A stretch of 64,000 bases of DNA, taken from NCBI GenBank assembly GCA_003255025.1, contig QANY01002203.1, forward strand, positions 875,316 through 939,315, given 5' to 3'. The notes beneath the pieces were generated by a model. That model saw nothing but the letters and a program-made list of their open reading frames with translations, had not been told where the DNA came from and did not search any database. A program made the position numbers and the translations under genes. Source of the stretch: Datisca glomerata. Its lineage: Eukaryota > Streptophyta > Magnoliopsida > Cucurbitales > Datiscaceae. Position 1 is the stretch's first letter; each line of letters begins with the position of its first letter. Below are positions 1 through 10,960 of this stretch, piece after piece.

Positions 1-346
1 GGACCATGAAAGCTGAATTTATCGCATGTTTTGAAGCTACGGTTCATGGATTATGATTGCGGAACTTTATTTCAGGACTTAGAATTGTCGACAGTATATT
101 GCCAAGCCGTTGAGAATTTATTGTGATAATTCTGCAGCTGTGTTTTTCCCTAAAAATGAAAAGTATTCAAAAGATGCTAAACATATGAAATTAAAATACT
201 TCGCCATCAAAGAGGAGGTTCATAAACAAACAATGTCAATAGAACATATAAAAACTAAGTTAATGATTGCAGATCCGCTAACAAAAAGATTACCACCAAA
301 GATATTTATGAAACATGTCGAAGTAATTGGCTTGAATAATGTTTGA
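1..346 (+). pseudogene. 3' end of Ty1/copia pol (RNase H), fragment
   Basis: The reading frame, entered from outside the window, gives the C-terminal RNase H part of a Ty1/copia polyprotein. Visible family motifs are the DNSAA block near 126, the KHM-LKY block near 180-200 and the final ADPLTK-LPPK block near 270-300. The N-terminal part (1-109) reads in the same frame apart from a stop near 54, so the copy is decayed. It is followed by about 400 bases of untranslated sequence, a purine tract (731-742) and an LTR start at 743, the normal order at a copia 3' end. RNase H degrades the RNA template during reverse transcription of the element. Confidence 0.85.
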
Positions 347-742
347 AGTATGACAATTATTTATTGTGATATTCTAAGCTTATTAACGTGTTTTTGATTT
401 TCCTATTATCCATTAATGTGTTTCTTATTTTCCTATTTTCCATTAACGATGTACATGAATGATATGGATAAATTAAAAACAGGAAATGTCTCGGACAAAG
501 ACATAATTCTTGGACATACATATATTTTTCTCATTGAAGACCTGAAGACTGTGAGAGGTAGGGAATGTACCGAATAAATGACACACAACCGCCATGACTC
601 ACATTTGTATTTTACTTAACCATGGTCTTTGAGATGTCTAATTAGGAGAAGTGTCTTTAGTTACATTCGTTTGCACATACTATTAGTACTCTTTTATTTA
701 TTGAACCAAGAATGAATTTACTATATGATCCAAGTGGGAGAA

Positions 743-1165
743 TGTTAGGTTAATGTCCCACATGGTACTCATTGGCTTAATAAAAGTAATAAAAATGGTT
801 GTAACTAAAAGAACTTTAATGGACAATAAAATTAAGATAATTTCAAAGAGTTTAATAAAAGGAGAATTAATTTCCTAACTCCGACTTTAATGGAAAGTTT
901 GAGTTTTATTATGTTTAGAAAAACTGTCCTATCTCTGCCTATAAAAGATTACAGCTCCATTGTTAATGATACAACAAAAAATATGTATTCTCTATTGTTA
1001 GAGATAATAAAGAGAAGGGCTAAGAGAGAGAAAACAGTTTTTGGTTTCTTTGTTTCAATTGCCTTGCTAATCTTTATACCTATTTAGTTTTTTATGGATC
1101 AAGATATATAGATAATTAGATTGGTTGTGAAACTCATGAAGGTCAATTTTCTGGATGATATTTAT
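743..1165 (+). repeat. Ty1/copia 3' LTR (right border approximate)
   Basis: The LTR starts with TGTTAGG immediately after the purine-rich tract CAAGTGGGAGAA (731-742), the expected polypurine primer site. A TATA-like box (TATAAAAG, 940-947) and a downstream AATAAA (about 1007) fit LTR promoter and polyadenylation signals. The right edge is not clear because no second LTR copy is in the window and no convincing CA end or target duplication was found. Confidence 0.6.
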
Positions 1166-1994
1166 GCATAATTGATTTAGTTAAAATTTTAACACAATTA
1201 TCATGGTTTTTATTGTAAATTTCACATACCAAACAGGGTGTAAGGGAAATCCAAATTAAAGTGCGAAACGTTGACCTGTAAAAGCAAAACCTTGTAACAT
1301 TCATTTCGTTATTACTCAAGTGCTTGTTGATCATCACAATAATGCACATCATTACTGAATTGAGCTTATTTCTTGTATTAGAAGAGAAATATTTTGGTCA
1401 TTCAAGCAAGTGCTTGATTGCAGTAAAAATGTCCAAATTTGGTAAAAACACAACAGAAATCTCATGACTTTGTAATACTTATTAAATAATGAGTAATGAC
1501 CAACCACAAAATCAGATGATTAAAAGATGAAATCCTTAAATTAAGGAGAGAATCTCAGTTTTTTCCTAAAATGGAAAAAATATACAACTTCAAGTTAGAT
1601 AGGATCCAACTATTAATCACTCCAACTCATGGGAATTGACATCCAATTACTCAGTGAGACCACTCTTCCCTCAATATCCTTAGTGGTCCAAAGTAAAATA
1701 ATATACTAGACATCAAATGCAATGCATTATACATACACGACGGTGGTTCTTTTTGCCATTATTGAAGCTTACAACGACGGTCCTCCTCATTGGCGTCATT
1801 AATTATTCTAGTAACTATGACGGGAATTCTTCCTGCCGTCGCCTTCAATACTTTATGGTTCAGTAGTATTAGCGTAATTGACATGGGTAGAAATTAGAAT
1901 GGAATGCAATTTTACTTGTGACTCTCCAATCATTCTATCTGCTTAATTAATGAAATTGCACTCTCACCAAAACTTAATAATTAAGGTTTGGTTG
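1166..1994. other. Intergenic, no gene seen
   Basis: No coding frame, RNA gene or clear transposon boundary is visible. One local oddity is a pair of inverted CGACGG/CCGTCG motifs at 1738-1743 and 1836-1841. The same hexamer is abundant in the CACTA element at 3756-6366, so this could be a small relic of that family. Confidence 0.4.
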
Positions 1995-2094
1995 TAATTA
2001 GCATGGTTTATAACGTTAGGATTCTTCTTAAACCAAAGGATTTATAATTAGCATGGTTTATAACGTTAGGATTCTTCTTAAACCAAAGGATTTA
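1995..2094. repeat. Tandem duplication of a 50-bp unit upstream of the LOB gene
   Basis: Bases 1995-2044 are repeated almost exactly at 2045-2094 (period 50). The pair lies about 220-320 bases before the LOB-gene ATG, so it is probably inside the promoter. Near-identity of the copies suggests a recent slip or repair event. Confidence 0.85.
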
Positions 2095-2317
2095 TTTTTC
2101 TTTTAAAGACATGAATCAACAAATACCAATGAGATGTTTTTAAGTAACAATAAGTTTTTAACCATAACAAGAAAATATTGGAATAAAACAAACCCCACTG
2201 ATATTTTTCAACACTCCAACTGAAATTCCCTTATTACCCTTACATTGAGTTAAGATTATAAAATATGTCAACAGCACATGAGACTCTACGGAGTTGTCAA
2301 ACTTGAAGCAGCTGGAC

Positions 2318-3321
2318 ATGAGAATAAGCTGTAATGGCTGCAGAGCACTCCGGAAAGGCTGCAGTGATGAATGTGCAATTAGACCTTGCCTTCAATGGAT
2401 TTCTTCCGCTGATTCTCAGGTCAGTGCCACCCTCTTTCTCGCTAAATTCTACGGCCGCGCTGGCCTCCTCAACCTTATCTCTGCCGGTCCCGACCACCTC
2501 CGCCCTGGTAAGCCCTCAGGCCGAAACATTCACAGTTTTACTTATTTCATGCACTTGAAGACAATGCATTTTTTTCTATTGTCAATTTGATGTTTTAGTT
2601 TTAATTCTATCAATCTAGTTCTTAAAATTTACAAATTATTAACAATTAACAAACAGACTCTAAATAAGGATCAAAATGATAAATTTGTAATTATGGACTA
2701 GATTATCAAAAATATAAATTATTCGTATAATTATTATTAACTTCAGTGACTAAATCGATAAAATTAAAATTATAAATTGACACAGATGATTAGATAATTA
2801 ATTTATTTCGTTTTATTGAAGCTATTTTCAAGTCATTGTTATATGAAGCTTGTGGAAGGATTGTGGATCCAGTTTATGGGTCGGTGGGTTTGCTCTGCTC
2901 GGGTAACTGGGCCAAATGCCAAGCCGCCGTTGACGCAGTCCTCAAATCATTGCCGATCACGAAAAATGATGGGTCAGCGCCGCCTAGTGAACTCCCACTA
3001 AGACACCGCGATTCACGCCACGTGTCCAAGAAGACGAATATTGCTGCTCCTGGTAATCCTCACAAGGTAACGACCCGGACCCGTTTCAAGAAAACCGAAT
3101 ACAAGCTCAAAGCACAAGCTGAATCGGGTAATTGGGCTAAACAAGAATGGAATGTGGATAGCGCAGAGGAAGAGAGCACGTTTTCTGTTGAAACCATGGA
3201 AGCTTCTTTGGTGAAAAAGACGAAGCTTGACCCGGTTAAGTTTGATTATGAATCGGATGATGGAGGGGTATTCTTGGAATTAACTCTTGCCACACCTTTA
3301 GCAAGAAGATTCAGAAATTAG
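2318..3321 (+). CDS. LBD42: Class II LOB-domain transcription factor, LBD42-like
   Basis: Two exons, 2318-2507 and 2822-3321, joined G|CT (Ala) across a GT-AG intron, give 229 residues. The N-terminus has the LOB zinc-finger spacing C-X2-C-X6-C-X3-C (Cys 5, 8, 15, 19), followed by the conserved AKFYGRAGL and GPDHLRP stretches and, in exon 2, [10 protein letters not shown] and SGNW. The domain lacks the leucine-zipper-like tail of class I proteins, which places it in class II. LELTL at residues 215-219 is an LxLxL EAR repression motif, so a nuclear transcriptional repressor is likely. The in-frame TTG at 2294 was rejected because family proteins start MR-SCNGC. A weak TATA-like site lies at 2257-2264. 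The choice of LBD42 over LBD40/41 rests on gene order with ERF118 and XYL1 as well as sequence. Class II LBDs are linked to nitrogen and anthocyanin control; a target here is unknown. Confidence 0.9.
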
Positions 3322-3755
3322 AGAGTAATATGTGAATGGTAAAAGTTATAAAAAAAGGGGGAAAAAAGAAGTATTGATAAGAAACAAATATTTTATACTT
3401 GAGAATTTCTACGGTACAGGCGTTGAAGATACGAAGTTTTGATTTCCTCTCTCCTCTCCTCTACCTTTCTACTTTATAATGATTAGTGTTAGTAAATACA
3501 CGTATAATATACACTTTATATAGAGAACTTTTGAAATACGTATTAAATGTCTGAAAAATACACATATTATACGTTACGCATTTTTTGGTACAAAACGTAT
3601 ATGATGCGTATTTTAAAGTTTTGAACCTTTCTGCCAGTTTAATTATTTTGCATTTCCATGGTAATGATTAATGTACATAGTTTGTTCTTTTCCTTCTTAG
3701 GTTTTCATTTGGCATAAAGATTTTAATAGGGGAGTGTAGGCTGCATAATATGATA

Positions 3756-6366
3756 CACTACAAGAAAATACGTATACGGTGACAGTATTTAACCGTTAGA
3801 ATCGATACGGCGACGATTGGAGAACCGTCGGGATTTCTGCCGTCGGGATTAAATCACCGATGATTTTGCCAACCGTCGGTGGAACGTCGCGACAGAGACT
3901 CTAAGCGATGGTTATTTTGATAATTGGCGACGGTTTTCAACCTGCACATTCAGCCTGCACTTGATCATATTTCTCACGCATCTCTGAACATTCAGCCTCT
4001 AACTGAGGCACCCGTGCGCATTGAACCTCCAACTCCGCTACTCGTGCAAGTTGAGATTCTAGCTCAGTTGATAAACATGTAGAATCTTGCATGGACGATT
4101 CCCCACGATAATGCGAGAACACTTGAGATAGAGTTACCCCGAGTCCTAATGAACGCACTCGTCCAGGATGCTCTGGACCCAATACTTGTGAGAGCACGTT
4201 GTTTGGTGAAATTTGATCATAATCACCATCCGGAAGTTGACTCGTGCACTCTTTAAGTTTCGTCTATAATACAAAATTAAGACTTAGTATGAGTAAACAT
4301 GTAATAACTATTTAAAAACTTGGTATTAATATTATAACTTATACTTACTGCAACGTTTACAGTCTCTTCATTTACATAAGTTCCATCTTTCCGTTCATGC
4401 GAGGCTACAAATAGCTCCATTCTTGAGGGCTCTCTTTGAAGCTCTTCTGTCTATAAAATGAGAACATATGATTAAATATACTTAAAATAAAACTAATTAA
4501 AACAATTATAAAGTTTAGAATTTACCATTTTTGCTCTTTTCGTTGGTATACTGGTACGTCCTAACGTGTGAAGGTGTTTTAGTTTGCTCCGTGATCTTTT
4601 GTTAGTTTTAGTTTGCTTCTATATTTATGAAAAATAAAAAAAATTAATTTATTTCATATACAATTAATCATAGATGTATAGTAAAAAATCATGCATTTCC
4701 TTCTTCTGAGTATCATCTACAAATTATCGCAACAAAACTATCTTTTGGAATAGCATCGTTCCAATGTTTTAATGCATCTTCCTTCGTTTCATATGTCGTC
4801 ATATATTCATTCTTTATTTTGCTCTTCTCATCCTTCCATCTTGCATTTAACATTGTCAAAACATATGCTTTATGACATTCTTCTAAGGCATATTTTGACT
4901 ATAAAAATTAATACGTAATTAATTAAATATATATGTATATATGTATATAAACATACAAGCAACCATACTTTCACTATTTCCTACGCTTGATCTTTATGAT
5001 ACCGCGACACATGCCTCCAATCATATTGTATGGGCAAAATATTATGTCGTCTAGTAACGGTACCACAAAAGCTTGCAAACGTTCCTTTATTAGAATCGAT
5101 GACCTGACCTTGGGCATTGAAAGTCACAAGTATTCTATCATCGCCTGATCTTGACCATATTGATGTCAACTGCGTTCTTCCTCGCGTACGCCTCACAGAT
5201 GGTTCTATTTAACAAAATATTGAATAACATTATGATAATTAAATGAAACACTATTCTATTATCTCCATTAACTTGAATAAGAGCGAAGAATCCTTATGTT
5301 TCCATATTCATATCATAATGTGGATTTAATCCTCCAGATTTAATAGGAGAGTCAATATCCAATCGAGTATCTGAACGTGATGATTGACGTCTCGACAAGG
5401 CCATGGTGTAATCTTGCACATGTTAATCATTATGACTATATCTAACTTAGAGGTTGCCTTAATTACACAGACGCTTCAATACCCAATACCAAAAGACATA
5501 ACATTATCCAATACCAAAAGCCATAATTTTTCAAATCTTGAAATTTTTTCTATCAAACATCTAGAATTATTTTCACAGACTCTTAATCTGTTGGTAAGGG
5601 CAACAAATACAATCCTCATAAAAAGAATACTAGAAATCAAGAAAATTATAAAAATGCAAAGCTAAAAAATGAAAAATCATAAAAAGATTACTAGAAATCA
5701 AGAAAATTAATGGAGAAAAAGGAGCCTACCGCGACTGATCAATGGAGAGGAGAACCACCGTACCAGGGTTGAGCTACGACGAGAAGCACAGGGATGAGAT
5801 CACCGTTAAAAAATGGGGGAGAATCGCGCCTGTTGAGCTGCTGGGGGGAAAACAGGGGGAAATTGGGAAGAAGACGCGCAAAGGGGTTAATTCAGGGTTT
5901 CTTTTTGCGATGAGTGATAGGTATTTACAGTTTCATTTTGTGACAGTTTCTAACAACCGTCGCCATAGTGCATTTTGTGACGGTTAGATGGAACCGTTGC
6001 AATAGGGATTAAAAATGTAAAAAAATTAACCCTCAAATACATTTGCGACGGTTTTATTAAGTTGTCACAATGTTGCAATTAATTGCGACGGTTAACATGA
6101 ACCGTCACAATATTATCAATTAATTGCGATGGTTCTCCTAAACCATCATAATATGAAAATAAAAAATATTATTAATTATGATGGTTGGGCACAACCGTCG
6201 CAATATGTGACCTTTTACGACGGTTAATTTAAACCCGTCTGTAAAACACAACTAATTATGACGGTTGACTAAATCGTCGCAATCGATCCCCCTTGTTCAA
6301 CAATTAGCGAAGGTTGCTCAAACCGTCGTCGTATAACCATCGCAATTGAGAGGTTTTCTTGTAGTG
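3756..6366. mobile_element. Complete non-autonomous CACTA (En/Spm) DNA transposon
   Basis: The left end reads CACTACAAGAAAA and the right end is its exact inverse TTTTCTTGTAGTG. Both are flanked by the 3-bp target duplication ATA (3753-3755 and 6367-6369), as expected for CACTA elements. Both subterminal regions are packed with CGACGG / CCGTCG motifs in both orientations (about 3775-3935 and 5940-6345), typical transposase-binding subterminal repeats. The interior holds only a decayed Transposase_24-type gene; no TPase of the TNPD type is seen, so mobilisation would need a helper element. Length is 2611 bases. Confidence 0.93.
3937..5213 (-). pseudogene. Remnant Transposase_24 (Ptta/En/Spm) gene inside the CACTA element
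   Basis: Reading leftwards, 5196-4981 gives a segment like the N-terminal part of Transposase_24 (PF03004) proteins: an RGRT-L-IWS start, then FN--GQVI, a SFCGT block and a D-WRHV block. About 4900-4730 gives an LNARWKDEKSK piece, 4440-4370 gives the MELFVASHERKDGTYVNE-type block, and 4250-3937 gives VLGPEHPGRVRSLGLG followed by a short acidic coiled-coil tail. Blocks lie in family order but in different frames, separated by introns or lesions, and no continuous frame joins them. In intact CACTA elements this gene encodes an accessory DNA-binding protein. Confidence 0.75.
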
Positions 6367-6369
6367 ATA

Positions 6370-7157
6370 CTTTAGCTTCTTGTTTTGGATGGATTATGAA
6401 CACACGGAACTTGTCGAAACGTTAACTTGCCAGACGGTTGAAAACACTCAATACTCATTAAGAATACTTGGAAATGTTTTGGCTTTTATTGCTAGTAAGA
6501 AATATCTTATATGTTAAGAGAGAACTAGTATTGACATCAAGGTAGATTACACCAATATTCCTTATCTTCCTAGCTAGTTCATCTAGTTTTATAATTATAT
6601 AGAATTTCATCATTCGTAGTAAAAGGTCAAAAGTTTTCATTCGACGATTAATATCTCATGATTTCATAATTCAATCATTATATATTAAATTCATATTCTT
6701 AATTTGATATCTGCATGCGTATAAAAAAATAAAATCGAGAATATGACAAATAATAATGATATATTAGTATGAATTTTTATTTACAAAAAATGCAAGTTAT
6801 AATATTCTGTATCGACTAAATTGTAGGTTAAATAAAATTAGAGAAGTATTTGTATAATTTTGGAAACTAGAGTAAATGATCGTATAAGTAAGACAAACTG
6901 CATGACAGGTTTGTATAAGTAGTAATCCCATGCCTTATGCAACACTCACGATTTTGGTATTTGAGTTGGAGTGCACAGGCGCTTCACAATTCTAACATTT
7001 CGGTTTTGACATTTTTCATTTATCCCCCATTTCTTGAAAAATACATATAAACCTTCCCTAAACTTACATTAGTTGACATCTTTCATTGTCATTGGAAATA
7101 ATGGAAGAGAAGGGAAATCCGAAATGTTATTTTGTTAGGGTTTGGGGGTAATATTGG
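6370..7157. other. Intergenic spacer between two CACTA elements
   Basis: AT-rich sequence with no credible coding frame on either strand and no boundaries that could be assigned. Confidence 0.4.
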
Positions 7158-7995
7158 CACTACAAGAAACATGAGTTTTAGTGGCTAAAACCCTCAAACT
7201 TCATCGGCAAAGACATTCGTGACGAAAAAATAGTCGTCGCGAAGTTCGTCACATCAGATTTCGTTAGGAAAGACATTCGCGATGAAAAATAATTTTGGTC
7301 ACATTAGCCTATCCCGACAACCTTCAACTTGTCGCATAAACTTTTCGCGACTGGACATCATGTCATCGCGAAACTTATCACGACGACAATAGATCTGGAC
7401 GCGAAAAGCTTCCGAGATGAACAGAGGATAGACGCGGAAACTTTTTGCAATGACATCGAGATTGGTCGAGGAAGGTTTTGGCGATGACAGTTAGTATGGT
7501 CGCCAAAATTTTTTAGGGACAAACATTTTTTTAGCCGTTAAAACCTTATTTTTCAAAATATTTTATAAAAAATATTATATTTTAAGTTTTCATATACCTA
7601 ATATACAATATATCATCAAAATATTTATCATACATAATATTTTTCTAGGAAATACATATATTAATTATTAATATATGTAATGTAACAAAATAGTCATTTC
7701 AAAATATCCTTGAAACATAGTACAATACAAAAGATAGTTCAAAAGATAGTATCCAAAGTTTGCTTAACAAATGTTATGAACCTCATATTTCTGTTGTTGA
7801 GTCGTTGTCAGGAGTTGAAAAACTATTCTGATGAGCCCAGGCCATTAAGCTGTGTACTTGGCTCTCGAATGACTTAACTTGTTTTTGTAAAATTATTTCA
7901 GCATGATTCTTTTTCTTAGAAGATATGGGTGAGGCTCCATGTTCAAAACCTCTTTCATTGTCGTTCGCATTTTTCCAAAGTGCCCTTTCATTTTC
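7158..7995. mobile_element. Truncated second CACTA element
   Basis: A CACTA terminus (CACTACAAGAAA) begins at 7158 and is followed by subterminal repeats built on a CGCGA/TCGCG theme rather than the CGACGG motif of the neighbouring element, so it is a different family. On the minus strand about 7990-7786 encodes the end of a protein (segments HGASPISSKKK and MAWAHQNSFSTPDNDST, then a stop), resembling the C-terminal tail of CACTA-encoded proteins. No opposite terminus was found; the sequence passes into the gypsy element near 7995, so the element is cut. Confidence 0.6.
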
Positions 7996-8268
7996 CCACT
8001 CTCAGCAGTCTTCGCATGCATTTTTTGTTGTTTCAGATTCCCGTTCTTGCTACGTGGATTAGATATTTTTCCCTAAAATATCTTCCTGTTGCCATGTGTC
8101 ATTTCCTCATTCGTCAACAATCATGTCTCATCGTTTCCTGTACCGTCAATTCATTCTCCTATGTTGTCAATCGCATGGTCATGTTATCTGCATCATTTAA
8201 CTGCAGGATGTCCTCGATTGCCCCATTCCCAAATAATCTATTTCCAATTTCTTTTGAAGTCTGTTGCT

Positions 8269-8277
8269 TATATAAGG
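8269..8277 (+). promoter_or_regulatory. TATA box candidate for the plus-strand extra ORF
   Basis: TATATAAGG sits about 150 bases before the ATG at 8426 and just ahead of a pyrimidine-rich leader carrying a long CTT repeat. The layout (TATA, C/T-rich leader, ATG) looks like a plant pol II promoter, which suggests that this ORF was transcribed independently of, and against, gag-pol. Confidence 0.5.
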
Positions 8278-8330
8278 CGTCTTCCTTCAATTCCTTTCAC
8301 CACTTTTAGCGTTCAACCCTATAAGTCCAT

Positions 8331-8367
8331 TCTTCTTCTTCTTCTTCTTCTTCTTCTTCTTCTTCTT

Positions 8368-8398
<31 letters not shown>

Positions 8399-8408
8399 TT
8401 CTTCTTCT
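8331..8408 (+). repeat. (CTT)n microsatellite in the leader of the extra ORF
   Basis: About 25 CTT units with one interruption near 8398. It lies between the TATA box and the start codon of the extra ORF. The apparent poly-leucine frame through it is an artefact. Confidence 0.95.
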
Positions 8409-8756
8409 ATTTTTCTTTTGAGATTATGGCTGAGTTTAAAGTTCCAGTCCCCCTAGTTAGGACCCTAGACGAATTTAGGAAGTTTATGATCCATTACCGA
8501 GAGGCTTTTCCCCCAGATGTTACTTGTGCCTTGGGAAAGAGTGAGTCTGTAGGAGTTTCTTGCAGACCACCTTACAAAATTACCCTTCATCCCATGTACA
8601 TAACCCTATGTCTTAGGCTCCCATTTTCTCCTTTTCTTTCTGAATTTTTCCATAGAGTAGGTCTGACCCCTTCACAGTTTACCTCCTATTTGAGGCTTTA
8701 AATAGGAGGTATAACTTCTTTACTGCTACATAGTTAAGCATCGAGATGATAGCCAT

Positions 8757-10960
8757 TGTTAGGAGTGATGCCCTCAAAGCATGTGTATTGACATTTTAAT
8801 ATGAAATTTAATGAGATTATATTTTTCTTATAATTATTTTTTAAATTATTGTTGAATAATTTATATAAATATCTGAAAATTTCACATTCATTAATGAGAC
8901 TATGATCTTGTATTAGTACGAGAGGATTAAGATCATAGATAATGAATAAAATTATCAGTAACATATTAAAGTATGAAATCTTTAATGAATGGTTACTAGT
9001 ACGGTTCACTAAGCATTGTGAATGCATGTGATCTAGATCTGGATCATTGATGTGGATAGACATTTTAGTGAATGTACTTTATATAATCAGATTATATATG
9101 ACAGGACTGATGTGAATTAATATCTTTTTTTAACTTGCAGTTTATCATAAACATTTAATACACATCAATCTAATGATCGTATATAGATCAGTCTGAATCC
9201 TGAGTAGTCATGAACTCCTATGCATGTTTACTGGAACTTTTAATTCACTCGTTAAGGTTTGTTTATAAAATAGGCTAGTGACTTTTGTTTTGGAGATTCA
9301 GTGATATGAATGGCTGGGAACATATTCTTACAAGATTTGGAATATAATCTTTCCTAGCAGATCGTATATTGGTTCCCTTAAGTGTTAGTTCTGAAACTGA
9401 ATGATTATTGAACTTAAATTTATAATATGATTATAAATTAATAATTCACTAGTGAATTAATGGTACTTAAGGATCAATAGGTAATTAGAGTGGTAAAACG
9501 GTAATTTAGACCAGCTCTAATTTACGAGCTAATAATTGGAGAACAGAACTACATAAAATAATTATATCAATGGATTATACGAGAATACTCTGTAAATATT
9601 TTCTATAATCTATAGGAGTGCAATTCCATATTTATAATGGAGTAATAATGGAATTAATAAATAAGATTATTTAATTAAAAAGTTTAATTAATAATCTAAC
9701 TTATTGGAGCTTAAGATTATAGGTCCATGGTTCTCAAGTCACATTTGTACTACGTAGTTTAGAGTGTGAATATTTCAGGACATGAGAAAATGACTGACTT
9801 GTAAATGAATTTCTATTCTGGGGCAAGTACATAATTCATGAGATAATTATGTGTGATTAATTAATTGAACTATTTATATATAAATTTTAGAAATTACACA
9901 CACACACACACACACATATAAGTGAGACTAAATATCTAATTTATGAAATTAAATAATTAAATTATTATTAGATAATAATTAAAATAACTAAATATATTAT
10001 TTGTGAACTAACAGATAAGCTAGTTGATAGGAAAGATCAAATAAGTTAATTTTGAATTAACTGATATATAAATATTTATCTGATTAAAATAAATATTTAA
10101 TTCACTAATTATCACGTGTCAATTACTAATTGAGAATTAGAAATTGACATGAATTACTGTAGTGTCACGTGACGTGGCACACAATACCATGAGGTATTGT
10201 GATAGCTCACAGCAACTGCAGTGTCGTGTGGTACTACAGTTGTGCACAAATTACGGTGGGTTCCACTATAATAGTAATTTTGAAATTAAATGTTATTTTG
10301 TTTTTATCCCTAAAAATCTGATGAGCCTAAAAATTATAAATAAATATTATTCTAATGGCCTTAGTAACCATTTCTTTTGACCCTTTTTCAAATTGGATAA
10401 ATGTTGGTTGATCATATATTTCATTATAGTTCTATGATTCAGAGTATCATTTCCTATTTGATCCCTTTGAATTTCATATTTGAAGTTGTGATCGGATCTA
10501 TTCATTAAAAAGAATCAATTCAATACATTTCTTATGTACCCATAGGTCCGTTGAGAACTGTAGATCAAAGTATTGAGAACACAGTTACTATCAGGGTGAA
10601 CTTTCTCTATGATAATACGTTAATCAAAAACTCTGAAAGAATTATAATCGTATACTCTCAGAGGATTGTCTCGCTAAATTAATCATTCTAAGTAAATCTC
10701 TAGATCTCATGAGTTGAGTACATCAAGAGACAGAAAAAATGTCTTTCAATTATTCTACGGGCCCACACACGTCCTAGTCTGTTTGAGGATGACTTGGAAG
10801 ATCTTGGTATGGATGTCGAAGTCCGTTGTTCGTGGGAATAAAGGATCATTGGTTTGCGAGGACGTTTGATACAGACTACAAGAGGTATATGGTTCATATC
10901 CATGTATGTCTTAGATTTAATATATAAATATATATATGTTCGTGGCGTTGTGCTTGTTTT
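8757..10960 (+). mobile_element. Copia-type LTR inserted in the extra ORF (right border approximate)
   Basis: The sequence starts TGTTAGGAGTGATGCCCTCAAAG, the same style as the LTR at 29438. It runs as AT-rich non-coding DNA for about 2.2 kb, ending in a region (10860-10960) that looks like the transcript-start/U5 end of such LTRs. Extra-ORF sequence resumes on its right. No internal copia genes are present, so it is probably a solo LTR. The exact right end and a clean target duplication were not found (GCCAT precedes it; GCCAC occurs near 10988). Confidence 0.5.
9896..9916. repeat. (CA)n microsatellite
   Basis: About ten CA units followed by TATA, inside the LTR at 8757-10960. Confidence 0.9.

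Noticed and set aside
5742..5987. Plus-strand frame of 81 codons near the right end of the CACTA element
   Set aside because: It runs into the subterminal repeats and has no match to known proteins; more likely chance within non-coding transposon sequence.
8089..8421. Open frame with a long poly-leucine stretch
   Set aside because: It is the translation of the CTT microsatellite in the leader of the antisense ORF; no family resemblance and no coding signature.
10162..10380. Short frames within the LTR at 8757-10960
   Set aside because: They start within non-coding LTR sequence and match nothing recognisable.
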